From Euryarchaeota archaeon RBG_19FT_COMBO_69_17 (GTDB taxonomy: Archaea; Thermoplasmatota; Thermoplasmata; RBG-16-68-12): a DNA stretch of 35,784 nucleotides. The position numbers were made by a program, and so were the translations under genes. The notes beneath the pieces are model-generated. The model saw nothing but the letters and a program-made list of their open reading frames with translations. It ran no database searches and was not told where the DNA came from. Shown here one piece after another: positions 23,683 through 31,819 of this stretch; position 1 is the stretch's first letter; each line of letters starts with the position of its first letter. The stretch spans positions 26,029 to 61,812 of the forward strand of contig MGWD01000065.1 of assembly GCA_001800825.1 (NCBI GenBank). Reading direction: 5' to 3'.

Positions 23683-23692
23683 AGGCTTTAGA
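23683..23692 (+). promoter_or_regulatory. Putative TATA box for adk
   Basis: AGGCTTTAGA, centred about 29 bases upstream of the ATG at 23717. Confidence 0.45.
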
Positions 23693-23716
23693 CCGCCCAC
23701 GGCCTTCCCACGTCCC

Positions 23717-24343
23717 ATGCGGCTCGTCTTCCTCGGGCCCCCGGGCGCCGGCAAGGGCACCCAGGCCGCGAAGGTCGCGAACCATCTCGGCGTCCCGAGG
23801 ATCTCGACGGGGGACATCCTCCGCCGGCACGTGGCCGACGGCACGGAACTCGGCCGGAAGGCGAAGGGACACATGGAGGCAGGAGGCCTCGTGCCCGACG
23901 ACCTCGTGATCGAGATGACCCGCCTCCGCCTCCGGCAGCCCGACGCAAAGGGCGGTTTCATCCTCGACGGCTTCCCGCGGACGATCGCCCAGGCGGAGGC
24001 CCTCGCGAAGCTCACACCCCTCGACGCGGTCGTGAACCTGTTCCTCGAGCCGGAGGAGCTCATCAAGCGGTCCACGGGGCGACGCGTGTGTCCCTCCTGC
24101 GAGGCCGTGTACCACATCGCCTCGAACCCGCCGAAGAAGGGAGGCGTCTGCGACCGCTGCCAGTCCGCCCTCACGACGCGGCCCGACGACCGGGAGCCCG
24201 TCATCCGGAAGCGCATCGAGACGTACGAGCGGCAGACGGCGCCCCTCATCAAGTACTACCGGGACCGCGGCCTCCTCCGCGAGGTCTACGCGAGCGGGCT
24301 CATCGAGGAGATCTTCCTCCGGGTCCGCGAGGTCCTCAAGTGA
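23717..24343 (+). CDS. adk: Adenylate kinase, zinc-containing long form
   Basis: A 208-residue enzyme catalysing AMP + ATP to 2 ADP. The P-loop is GPPGAGKGT near the N-terminus, followed by RISTGDILR, GFILDGFPRT and RIETYERQTAPLI. The LID domain carries a four-cysteine zinc site (Cys125, Cys128, Cys145, Cys148). This is the bacterial/eukaryal-style Adk, not the short trimeric AdkA of many methanogens and crenarchaea. It is a single gene with its own box A, followed by tRNA-Arg. Confidence 0.95.
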   Translation: MRLVFLGPPGAGKGTQAAKVANHLGVPRISTGDILRRHVADGTELGRKAKGHMEAGGLVPDDLVIEMTRLRLRQPDAKGGFILDGFPRTIAQAEALAKLTPLDAVVNLFLEPEELIKRSTGRRVCPSCEAVYHIASNPPKKGGVCDRCQSALTTRPDDREPVIRKRIETYERQTAPLIKYYRDRGLLREVYASGLIEEIFLRVREVLK

Positions 24344-24373
24344 CCGCGCCCGTGGGGACGCGCCACGGGTAGG

Positions 24374-24382
24374 GTCATATAG
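24374..24382 (+). promoter_or_regulatory. Putative TATA box for tRNA-Arg
   Basis: GTCATATAG, centred about 29 bases upstream of the first base of the tRNA at 24407. Confidence 0.5.
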
Positions 24383-24406
24383 GGCCGCAGGATTAGCCAC
24401 GCCCGC

Positions 24407-24480
24407 GCCCCCGTCGGCTAGTTTGGATAGGCTACAAGGCTGCGGACCTTGAGACTGGGGTTCAAATCCCCACGGGGGCG
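24407..24480 (+). tRNA. tRNA-Arg (anticodon GCG)
   Basis: 74 bases including the discriminator. The acceptor stem is GCCCCCG (24407-24413) with CGGGGGC (24473-24479), discriminator G at 24480 and no encoded CCA. The D arm (GGCT...GGCT) closes with two G-U pairs, and its loop contains GG and A at the position typical of arginine tRNAs. The anticodon stem is CAAGG/CCTTG with loop CTGCGGA, placing anticodon GCG at 24442-24444. The variable loop is four bases and the T arm is TGGGG-TTCAAAT-CCCCA. No intron is visible in the anticodon loop. It reads CGC codons, frequent in this GC-rich genome. Confidence 0.93.
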
Positions 24481-24501
24481 TCCCGCTCGGGCGTCGCGGC
24501 C

Positions 24502-26424
24502 TCATCGACGATCGCGAAGGACCGCGTCCCACGAGGCATGCCGGTCCACGCTCAAGCCCCGCGCGCGCCTGCGCGCTCGACGGGTCGCGACGATTGCCAC
24601 GGTGAAGGCGACGAGGGCCACGGTCGCGACGGCCCCGAGGGAGGCCCAATCGATCGACGGGCCAACCGCGACGGCCCAGACGCGCACGTCGCGGGTGGTG
24701 ATGTCCGTCGACCCCGCGGGGTCCCGCACCTCGAGGCGGACCGCATACGTCCCCTCCGTCGCGAACCGATGCCCTGCCGTCCGCTCCCTCGACCAGATCG
24801 TGTCCCACACGCCGTCGGACTCCCAGTCCCAGCGGACCTCGATCCCTTCCAGGTCCCCGTCCGGGTCCTCCGAGCCGGACGCGTCGAAGCGGAACGCGGT
24901 CAGGAGGTTCCCCTGGGCCGGCGCGACAAGGAACGCGGCGACGGGCGGCTGGTTGAGCGGCAGGCGTCGCTCGACCTGCACGGACGCGAGGTCCGAGCCG
25001 TGCCCCATCCGGTCCCAGGCCCTCGCCTCGATCCGGTTCGTCCCGAGGGACACATCGACGGTCGCGGACCAGCTCAGGGTCCCCGTCGCGAGCTGCCAAG
25101 GACCGTCGTTCGACCGGACCTCCACGCGGGCGACCTCGCCCACGGGGTCCGACGAGGTCCCGGAGGTCCGGACGGAGGACGCCGTCACGACGGCGCCGTC
25201 CGCGGGCTCGACGATCGCGACCTCGGGCGGGTACGTGTCGACCTCGGCGCGGACGAGGGGATACGGGTCCGAGTCGTCCCCGTCGATCGGGTACGGGGTG
25301 TCGCCGATCCCGTCCGGGCCCGGGCAACTGGACTGGTAAGGGCCCCAGCACGCGTCGACCCCCAGGTAGTCGGACCAATAGTTGCCGCCCTCGGGGTATC
25401 CCGCGTGCCACACGATCCGAGCCCCGTGCTCGGCGACGGCCTGCTGCCCGTTGTCGACGAGCGAGTTTTCGACCACCGCGACGTCCCGGGATTCCTGGAG
25501 GAGGAGGCCATAGAAGTTCCCGACGACCTCGTTCGCGGATAGGGTCGCGTTCGACGTGTCGAATAGGAAGATCCCGAACCCGTTCGCGTCGAGGCGATTC
25601 TCTTCGACGGCGACCATCCCCGACTTCAGGAGCCCGACGCCCGTCTCTACGTTGCTCCACGCGCGGTTCCCGGAGACCGTCACATTGGAGGACTCGAACA
25701 GGTAGATCCCGTATACGTCCTGGGTCACGTTGTTCCCCGTCACCGCGACGTCCCGCGAGCCGTGGAGGTAGATCCCCGCCTCCGTCGAGGAGGCGACGTC
25801 GTTCCCCGTGACGACGGCGCCCTGGGTCGCGTACACCCACGTGCCAATCGCATTGCCAACGAGCCGGTTCCCGAGGATGGACACCTGGGAGCCCCGGAGC
25901 ACGGAGATCCCGTTCCCCTGGTTCCCCTCGACCCCGCTGCGCACGACCGAGAGATCGGCCGCGCCGTCGAGGTGAATCCCGACCCGCGCCCCCGAAATCG
26001 AGAGGGCCTCCAGGCGTCCTCCCGTCGCGTTGCGGACGTAGACGCCGTCGAAGAGGGCCGACTCGGAGTCCACCCGGACGTCTCGAACGACAAAGGCGGC
26101 GTCCGTGTCCTGGATCGAGATCCCCGTGGACCACGTCGCGTCGATCGCCCAGCCCTCGATGACGTACGGGTCCTCGGCGGTCCCGGACCCTCCGACGACC
26201 CCGTTCTCCGCCCGGAAGCCGTCGTTCCCGCGAATCGCGATGGGTTCCCGCGCCGCGGGTTCGAGCGCGGCGGCCGACGGCGTCCCCGCTGCCATCGCGC
26301 CGAGGAGGACCAGCGCGAGGACGACCGAGGTTCCTACCGTGGTGTGCACGCCGGGCTCCGGGGGGTCGGCGCGAGCAGCATCTCTCCGGGCCTCCGCCGC
26401 CCCCGTAGGGTCGCCATCGCCCAC
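24502..26424 (-). CDS. NosD-like parallel beta-helix surface protein with PKD domain and C-terminal membrane anchor
   Basis: 640 residues. An N-terminal signal/membrane segment (VVLALVLLGAMAAGTPSAAA) is followed by a right-handed parallel beta-helix of many repeats with N-x-V/I-x-x-N patterns (VTGNNVTQDVYGIYLFESSN and similar), as in NosD/carbohydrate-binding CASH repeats. Next come an Ig-like module (YPPEVAIVEPADGAVV), a PKD-like domain (FRFDASGSEDPDGDLEGIEV) and a C-terminal helix (SLGAVATVALVAFTVAIVA) with a basic cytosolic tail. It is therefore exported and anchored, facing outward. The start is a GTG at 26424; a GTG at 26349, nearer the signal segment, is equally plausible. It may bind or process polysaccharide; no catalytic residues can be assigned. 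Confidence 0.85.
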   Translation of the reverse strand: MGDGDPTGAAEARRDAARADPPEPGVHTTVGTSVVLALVLLGAMAAGTPSAAALEPAAREPIAIRGNDGFRAENGVVGGSGTAEDPYVIEGWAIDATWSTGISIQDTDAAFVVRDVRVDSESALFDGVYVRNATGGRLEALSISGARVGIHLDGAADLSVVRSGVEGNQGNGISVLRGSQVSILGNRLVGNAIGTWVYATQGAVVTGNDVASSTEAGIYLHGSRDVAVTGNNVTQDVYGIYLFESSNVTVSGNRAWSNVETGVGLLKSGMVAVEENRLDANGFGIFLFDTSNATLSANEVVGNFYGLLLQESRDVAVVENSLVDNGQQAVAEHGARIVWHAGYPEGGNYWSDYLGVDACWGPYQSSCPGPDGIGDTPYPIDGDDSDPYPLVRAEVDTYPPEVAIVEPADGAVVTASSVRTSGTSSDPVGEVARVEVRSNDGPWQLATGTLSWSATVDVSLGTNRIEARAWDRMGHGSDLASVQVERRLPLNQPPVAAFLVAPAQGNLLTAFRFDASGSEDPDGDLEGIEVRWDWESDGVWDTIWSRERTAGHRFATEGTYAVRLEVRDPAGSTDITTRDVRVWAVAVGPSIDWASLGAVATVALVAFTVAIVATRRARRRARGLSVDRHASWDAVLRDRR

Positions 26425-26485
26425 GGGGGTACAAACCTTTTGTGGGCGGCCCCTCGCGACCGCGCGGAGCCCGACGCCCTGGGCA

Positions 26486-27406
26486 TCACCCGGGCGCGGC
26501 GGGTTTCGGGCCGAGGGCCTTCGCGAGGGCCCGGTCCCGTTCCCACTTCTCCCGCACCCAGGCCTCGAGGGTCGCGACCTGCTCGTCCGTCATGTGGCGG
26601 AAGCGGCCCTGGGCCTTCAGGTAGTCCCGAACCGGGCTGAAGCGCGGCTCGCGCGAGATCCGGAGCACGCCGTCCTCGTACTCGAGGAGGGTGAAGATCC
26701 CCGTCTCGACCGCGAGCTTCGCGAGGTCTACCGTCTTGTCGGAGTCCGTCCTCCAGCCGATGGGGCAGGGGGACAGGACGTGGAGGTAGCGGAACCCCTT
26801 CTTCGCCTTCGCCTTCTCGAGCTTCTTCAGGAGGTCCGCGGGGAACCCGAGGCTCGCGGTCGCGACGTACGGCACGTCGTGGGCCATCATGATCCGTGGG
26901 ACGTCCTTCTTGTACTCGAGCTTGCCGCGGCCTTCCGCTTCGGGCCCGAGGGGGGTCGTCGTCGTCCATGCGCCGAACGGGGTCGTCCCGGACCGTTGGA
27001 TCCCCGTGTTCATGTACGCCTCGTTGTCGTAGCAGATGTAGAGGATGTCCTCGTTCCGCTCCGCGGCCCCGCTGAGGGCCTGCATCCCGATGTCCGCGGT
27101 CCCGCCGTCCCCCGCGAAGGCGACGACGGTCACGTCGTCCTTCCCCAGTTGCTTGAGGGCCCGCTTGATCCCGGACGCGCAGATCGCCGACGTCTCGAAG
27201 AGGACCTGGAGGCTCGGGACCTTGAACGCGTTGAACGGGTACATGTCGCTGAAGATGAGGAGGCACGAGGCCGGCATGTAGACGACTGTGTCGGGCCCGA
27301 GGACCTTCATCGCGATCCGAACCGTCATGGCGCCCCCGCATCCGGGACACGCGGTGTGGCCCGACTCGAACCAGTCCTCCTCCGGCAGCTCCTTCACCGT
27401 CGTCAT
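26486..27406 (-). CDS. porB: 2-oxoacid (pyruvate-type):ferredoxin oxidoreductase, beta subunit
   Basis: A 306-residue thiamine-diphosphate-binding subunit. HTACPGCGGAMTVRIAMKVLG carries the first cluster cysteines, PASCLLIF another, and the TPP/Mg motif is AFAGDGGTADIG with DNEAYMNTGIQRSG. SPCPIGWRTDS holds the remaining Cys. VETGIFTLLEYEDG is typical of PorB. The ATG at 27406 overlaps the stop of porA (ATGA). With PorA and the fused PorGD it forms the enzyme that oxidises pyruvate or a related 2-oxoacid to acyl-CoA, reducing ferredoxin. Pyruvate is the likeliest substrate but ketoisovalerate cannot be excluded from sequence. Confidence 0.93.
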   Translation of the reverse strand: MTTVKELPEEDWFESGHTACPGCGGAMTVRIAMKVLGPDTVVYMPASCLLIFSDMYPFNAFKVPSLQVLFETSAICASGIKRALKQLGKDDVTVVAFAGDGGTADIGMQALSGAAERNEDILYICYDNEAYMNTGIQRSGTTPFGAWTTTTPLGPEAEGRGKLEYKKDVPRIMMAHDVPYVATASLGFPADLLKKLEKAKAKKGFRYLHVLSPCPIGWRTDSDKTVDLAKLAVETGIFTLLEYEDGVLRISREPRFSPVRDYLKAQGRFRHMTDEQVATLEAWVREKWERDRALAKALGPKPAAPG

Positions 27407-28614
27407 GGGCTCACCCCCCGGGTCCCGATCCACGTGACCCCGCCCGCGCGGCGGCCCCGCGCGCCCGCGGCCTGGACCTTCCGGACCATGAGCTCGACGT
27501 CCCCGTGGGTCACGTCCCGACCGCCGAGGCCCGCGAGGAACCCGAGGATGGGGACCTTGTGGCTGTCGTAGAGGGCATTCCGCGTCTCGATGTACGTCGG
27601 GCCGCCCACGCCGAAGGACACGGCCCGGTCGTACACCCCAATCGCCCGCAGGTCCTCCGTGACGTCCCGGAGGCGGTCCGCGGGGAATGGGCGGAAGTAA
27701 CGGAGTTTGATGAGGCCGATCTTCTCCCCTCGGGCCCGCATCGAATCCACGACGTCCCGGGCGGTCGAGGTCACGGTCCCGAGAGTCACGAGCCCGACCT
27801 CCGCGTCCTCGAGCCGGTACGTCTCGATCGCCCCGCCGTAGGACCGCCCGAACGCGGACCCGTACGCGCGGTCCACCTCCTCGAGGACCTCCGCGGCCCG
27901 CCGCATCCGAAGGTCCGTCTCCCAGCGGACTTCCTGGATGTACTCGGGCGGGGACGCGGCGCCGAGGACCATGGGCCGCTCCGGGTCGAGGACCGCATGG
28001 ACGGGCCTGTACCGCGGGAGGAACGCGTCCGCGGCCTCGGGGGACGGCAGCTCGACGGACTCGATCGTGTGGGACACGAGGAACGCGTCCATGCAGACCA
28101 TCGTGGGCAGCTGAACCTCGGGATGCTCGGACACCCGGTATGCCTGGAGGATCATGTCGAGGGCCTCCTGGGCGTCCTCCACGTACACCTGCATCCAGCC
28201 CGTGTCCCGTTGGGGCATCGTGTCGTTGTGCTCGACCCAGATCCCGAGAGGGGCCGCGACGGTCCGGTTCACGACGGACATGACGATGGGCAGGTGCATG
28301 GGCGGGGCCACGAAGAGGGGCTCGTGCATGAGGGATAGGCCTTGGCTCGAGGTCGCCGTGTACGTCCGGACGCCCGTCGCCTCGGCCGCGATGACGGCGG
28401 ACAGCGCGCTGTGCTCGGACTCGACCCGCATGAGCTCCGCTCGGAGCTTCCCCGCGGCGAGGAACTCCGCGAGGTGCTCGATGATCATCGTCTGGGGGGT
28501 GATCGGATACGCGGCGATCACGTCGGGGCGGGACACCATCGCGCCCCAGGCCGCCGCGTAGTCGCCCGTGACCATCCGGCGCTCCCCCACGGGGGCCGCC
28601 TTCGCCTCCGTCAT
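27403..28614 (-). CDS. porA: 2-oxoacid (pyruvate-type):ferredoxin oxidoreductase, alpha subunit
   Basis: A 403-residue subunit with the pyrimidine-binding domain of thiamine-diphosphate enzymes: AAYPITPQTMIIEHLAEF, ESEHSALSAVIAAEATGVRTYTATSSQGL and a C-terminal domain II (GLVTLGTVTSTARDVVD, then IGLIKLRYFRPFPADRL). Start and stop both sit in ATGA overlaps, with porGD upstream and porB downstream, so the three genes are translationally coupled. Length is normal. Confidence 0.94.
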   Translation of the reverse strand: MTEAKAAPVGERRMVTGDYAAAWGAMVSRPDVIAAYPITPQTMIIEHLAEFLAAGKLRAELMRVESEHSALSAVIAAEATGVRTYTATSSQGLSLMHEPLFVAPPMHLPIVMSVVNRTVAAPLGIWVEHNDTMPQRDTGWMQVYVEDAQEALDMILQAYRVSEHPEVQLPTMVCMDAFLVSHTIESVELPSPEAADAFLPRYRPVHAVLDPERPMVLGAASPPEYIQEVRWETDLRMRRAAEVLEEVDRAYGSAFGRSYGGAIETYRLEDAEVGLVTLGTVTSTARDVVDSMRARGEKIGLIKLRYFRPFPADRLRDVTEDLRAIGVYDRAVSFGVGGPTYIETRNALYDSHKVPILGFLAGLGGRDVTHGDVELMVRKVQAAGARGRRAGGVTWIGTRGVSP

Positions 28615-29531
28615 GCCCGCACCTCCTGGACGATCTCCCGTTCCATCCGGATCGCGGCGGGGGCGCACACGGCCGCGCAGACCCCGCAGCCCTTGCAATA
28701 GTCGAGGCCGATCGAGACGGCCTTCGCCCCGCGCTCGATAGAGCCGTCGGGGCAGTAGAACCAGCAGAGGAGGCAGTTCGTGCACTTCGACTCGTCGAGG
28801 ATGGGGCGGGAGACCCGCCACCCGCCCGTGCGGTTCGTCGCGGAGCTCCCAGGGCCGACGAGTCCAAAGGGCGTCTCCATGAGGGGCGTCGCGAGCCCCG
28901 GCGGGAGCTCCTGGGCCGTCGGGAGCCACTTCGAGGCCTTCGGGTACAACCGGCCTCCGTCCGCCTGGCCGATCTGGGTCGCCTCGAACGCGGCCCGCGC
29001 GGCCTCGAGGTTCGTCTCCGCGACCTTCTTGCCGAGCCGCCGCCCGACGACCTCCTGGATCCCGACCTCGATGTCCTCCATCCGCACGAGGCCCGTCGCG
29101 CGGGCGAAGGCGCCGAGCATCGCCGTGTTGACGGTCGGGTGACGGGTGTGCTGGAGTGCGATCGACGTCGCGTCGACCGTCGCGGCCCGGGCCGTCTTGG
29201 AGAGGAGGAGGGCGTCCGGCGCGCGGGTCGTGTTCACGATGACCATGCCACCGGGCCGGAGGCCCGCGAGGACATCGACCGTCTCGATGAGGCTCTCGTC
29301 GAAGACGACGACGAAGTGGGGCTCGTAGACCTGGGTCCGGCCGCGGAGCTTCTGCTCCCCGAACCGGGCGAACGCGAGGACGGGCGCCCCGCGGCGCTCC
29401 GCCCCGAAGAACGGGAAGGCGAGGGCGGAGAACCCATTGTTGTACGCCGCGACCGCGAGGGCTTGGGCCGCCATGACGGCCCCCTGGCCACCCCGGCCGT
29501 GGATCCGCACTTCGTAGACCATCGGAACCAT
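28611..29531 (-). CDS. 2-oxoacid:ferredoxin oxidoreductase, fused gamma and delta subunits
   Basis: 306 residues joining two subunits that are often separate. Residues 1 to about 185 are the gamma domain (EVRIHGRGGQGAVMAAQALA, FPFFGAERRGAPVLAFARFG, TVNTAMLGAFARATGLV), which binds CoA. The C-terminal part, from about 235, is the delta ferredoxin domain with two [4Fe-4S] motifs, CTNCLLCWFYCP and CKGCGVCAAVCAP. Two ATGs are possible, at 29531 and 29522; the second begins directly at the conserved strand. First gene of the porGD-porA-porB operon. Electrons would leave through the two clusters to ferredoxin. Confidence 0.93.
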   Translation of the reverse strand: MVPMVYEVRIHGRGGQGAVMAAQALAVAAYNNGFSALAFPFFGAERRGAPVLAFARFGEQKLRGRTQVYEPHFVVVFDESLIETVDVLAGLRPGGMVIVNTTRAPDALLLSKTARAATVDATSIALQHTRHPTVNTAMLGAFARATGLVRMEDIEVGIQEVVGRRLGKKVAETNLEAARAAFEATQIGQADGGRLYPKASKWLPTAQELPPGLATPLMETPFGLVGPGSSATNRTGGWRVSRPILDESKCTNCLLCWFYCPDGSIERGAKAVSIGLDYCKGCGVCAAVCAPAAIRMEREIVQEVRA

Positions 29532-29553
29532 ATCCTGTACGCCGAGAATCGCT

Positions 29554-29572
29554 CCTCCGTCGGACGCGGAGG
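29554..29572. repeat. Small stem-loop in the porGD leader
   Basis: CCTCCG at 29554-29559 and CGGAGG at 29567-29572, a perfect 6-base inverted repeat with a 7-base loop, 23 bases upstream of porGD. Short enough to be chance in GC-rich DNA. Confidence 0.3.
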
Positions 29573-29584
29573 TTGTCGTAAGAA

Positions 29585-29622
29585 CCCTCGGGCCGTAACG
29601 TATTTACAATAGGACCCGAGGG
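29585..29622. promoter_or_regulatory. Inverted repeat flanking the AT-rich box between porGD and the HerA-like gene
   Basis: CCCTCGGG at 29585-29592 and CCCGAGGG at 29615-29622 form a perfect 8-base inverted repeat enclosing an AT-rich core (TATTTACAAT, 29601-29610). The core is the only good box A candidate for the porGD operon, read on the minus strand, so the arms are placed as an operator for a dimeric regulator would be. The spacing gives porGD a leader of about 50 bases. Confidence 0.4.
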
Positions 29623-29646
29623 GGTCCTTCAGGTCGGCCCGCCAAA

Positions 29647-29654
29647 CCTATATG
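29647..29654 (+). promoter_or_regulatory. Putative TATA box for the HerA-like ATPase gene
   Basis: CCTATATG, about 50 bases upstream of the ATG at 29701, implying a leader of roughly 25 bases. Confidence 0.4.
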
Positions 29655-29700
29655 CGGACGGCGGCCTCATCGGGCCCCGCGCCCCCGGAGACCCCCCTGG

Positions 29701-31818
29701 ATGCCTCTCCATCTTGGAACGAACCCGCTGACGGGGGACCCCGTCCGCCTCCCTGAGGACGCCCTCCTCCGCCACGTGGTGATCCTCGGCGCCACGGGAT
29801 CCGGGAAGACGGTTCTCGGCAAGGCGATCCTCGAGGAGGCCGCCCGCGCGGGAGTCCCGTGCATTGCGGTCGACGCCCAGGGGGACCTCGCGTCCCTCGC
29901 CCTCGCGCCGACCCAGGAGAGCGCATCCCGGCATCCCGCCCCACCCGAGGCCGTCGACGGCTACTGGTCCCGTGCGTCCGTCGCGATCTTCACCCCGGGG
30001 AGCGGGCGGGGGACGCCCCTGGGCCTGAACCCTCTCCGGGCGCCGCCACCCTTCGCGACGGACGAGGATGCGGTCGTGTACCTTGACGCCCTCGCGGAGA
30101 GCCTCGCGGCGGGCCTCGGGTACGACACGCGGGCGGACCTCGGCGGACGCGCGAAGGACGTCGTGTACCTCGTACTCCACGACGCGTGGGCGCGGGGTCG
30201 GTGGCCCGGGGACGTGCCCGCCCTCGCGGCCCTCCTGGAGAAGGGGGGCCCCGCGCAGGCGGAGACGATCCTCACGAAGCGGGAGCGGGCGGCCCTCGTG
30301 CGCCGGGCGAAGTCGATGACGGTCGGGGCGAAGGGGCTCCTGTACACGGCGGGCCCGGCCCTCGACGTCGACGCGATGCTCGCATGGGCCCCGCCCGGGC
30401 GGACGCCCCTGAACGTCGTGTACACGGGCGGCCTCAGGAACCCCGCGGAGCGGGACCTCGTCGTGGCCACGTTGTGCAAGGAGGTCTACCGCTGGATGAC
30501 GGCAGGGCCGTCCGGGGACCTCCGCCTCCTCGTGTACATCGACGAGGTCGCTGGGCTGTGCCCGCCCCACCCGCGCAACCCACCCGCGAAACGGTTCCTC
30601 ACCCTCCTCTTCCGCCAGGCGAGAAAGTACGGGGTCGGGCTCGTCGTCGCGACGCAGAACGTGACGGACCTGGACTACAAGGCCCTCGGACAGGTCAATA
30701 CGTGGGCCCTCGGCCGACTCCTCGCGAAGCAGGACCTCGATCGCGTGCGCCACCTCGTGTCCGCGCTCCATCCCGCGGGTTCGGAGGCCGTCCTCGCGGC
30801 GGTCCCGTCCCTCCGCACGGGCCAGTTCGTCCTCCTGTCGCCGGACCACCTCGACGGCGCCCTTCGTCTCGAAGTCCGGGGCCTCGCGAGCCAGCACGTC
30901 GTCGTACCGGAGGAGCGGTTTCGGGAGGTCCAGTCGACCCACGCCCTCGCGGGCGTGGCCGTCCCCGAGGGCCCCGTTGAGCGGCGCCGGACGCGCCTTG
31001 CGACGACGGCGGCGAAGGCCGCGCGGATGGAAATCCGAGCGGACGTCGAAGAGGGGATCGGGCTCCGGGTCCTCCGGATCTTCGAGGACCTCCCGGGCCT
31101 CTTCGGGCCCGCGGACATCGTCGGGATGACGGGGACCGACGAGCGGTTCATCGGGATCCTCCTGCGTAAGATGGCGGAGGCCCGACTCCTTCGGGCGGAG
31201 CACCTCGAAGGGCGGGACGTCTACTGGGACCCCACGGTCGGGTTCGACCCCCGGCGGGGCGCGCCCGCGAAGGCCGCGTTCCTGCCCCTCCGGGTTCCCC
31301 TCGTCGAGGCGACCCGCCAGGCGAAGGACCACCTCCGGAGGCGGATCCTCGTCCTCCGGGACGAGCGGCTCGCCCGGAAGGACTTCTACTACGTGCCCCT
31401 GTGGCGCGTGGAGGCGGAGATGGCCCTGGGCCGGGGCCGGGGGCGCCTCGGAAAGACGTTCTTCGTGAACGCGGTCACCGGGGAGCTCGCCCACACGACG
31501 GGGGGCCGGCTGACGTTCGAGGAACTGCCGCGGAAGGACGCCCGGCGGCTCGAGCCCCTGGCGCCGAAGGGCCTCCTCGACTCGGGCCCGACGGCGAAGG
31601 TCGGCGACCCCGTCGTCCGAGGGAAGGTCGGGCCAGGCCAAGCCCAGGAGATCGTCCGCAAGTCGTTCGGGGCGAAGCCCGTCGCGGAGCCGCCCGAGCT
31701 CGTCCTCCTGCCCGTGTGGCGCTTCGACCTTGAGTCTCGGAGCGAGCGGAAGACGCGGCCCCTGTGGATCGACGGGACGTTCGGGACGGCCCTCCGCTCG
31801 CCGCCGGAGGGCCTCTGA
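29701..31818 (+). CDS. HerA/FtsK-like P-loop ATPase
   Basis: 705 residues. The N-terminal half is a DNA-pump-type ATPase: Walker A GATGSGKT (residues 30-37), Walker B LLVYIDEVAG (Asp281, Glu282), and a sensor-like VVATQNVTDLDYKAL. This layout is that of HerA/DUF87 and DUF853-type helicase-like proteins. The C-terminal half begins with a winged-helix-like region (about 440-510) and ends in a beta-rich part that I do not recognise. There is no membrane segment. True HerA in archaea is usually next to nurA, mre11 and rad50; none is here, so this is a paralogue of unknown role. It lies divergent to porGD and convergent to top6A, with one base between stops. Confidence 0.8.
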   Translation: MPLHLGTNPLTGDPVRLPEDALLRHVVILGATGSGKTVLGKAILEEAARAGVPCIAVDAQGDLASLALAPTQESASRHPAPPEAVDGYWSRASVAIFTPGSGRGTPLGLNPLRAPPPFATDEDAVVYLDALAESLAAGLGYDTRADLGGRAKDVVYLVLHDAWARGRWPGDVPALAALLEKGGPAQAETILTKRERAALVRRAKSMTVGAKGLLYTAGPALDVDAMLAWAPPGRTPLNVVYTGGLRNPAERDLVVATLCKEVYRWMTAGPSGDLRLLVYIDEVAGLCPPHPRNPPAKRFLTLLFRQARKYGVGLVVATQNVTDLDYKALGQVNTWALGRLLAKQDLDRVRHLVSALHPAGSEAVLAAVPSLRTGQFVLLSPDHLDGALRLEVRGLASQHVVVPEERFREVQSTHALAGVAVPEGPVERRRTRLATTAAKAARMEIRADVEEGIGLRVLRIFEDLPGLFGPADIVGMTGTDERFIGILLRKMAEARLLRAEHLEGRDVYWDPTVGFDPRRGAPAKAAFLPLRVPLVEATRQAKDHLRRRILVLRDERLARKDFYYVPLWRVEAEMALGRGRGRLGKTFFVNAVTGELAHTTGGRLTFEELPRKDARRLEPLAPKGLLDSGPTAKVGDPVVRGKVGPGQAQEIVRKSFGAKPVAEPPELVLLPVWRFDLESRSERKTRPLWIDGTFGTALRSPPEGL

Positions 31819-31819
31819 C

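Noticed and set aside
24407-24480. tRNA-Arg as a possible integration site for the adjacent surface-protein gene
   Set aside because: No integrase, no direct repeat of the tRNA 3' end was seen downstream, and neighbouring base composition is ordinary.
23450-26434. 994-residue minus-strand frame across adk, the tRNA and the NosD-like gene
   Set aside because: Runs through a tRNA and antisense to adk, and is a shifted frame of the beta-helix gene.
26431-26443. ACAAA-CCT-TTTGT inverted repeat upstream of the NosD-like gene
   Set aside because: Only 5-base arms in an AT-rich spot. It may simply be part of the promoter; too short to call an operator.
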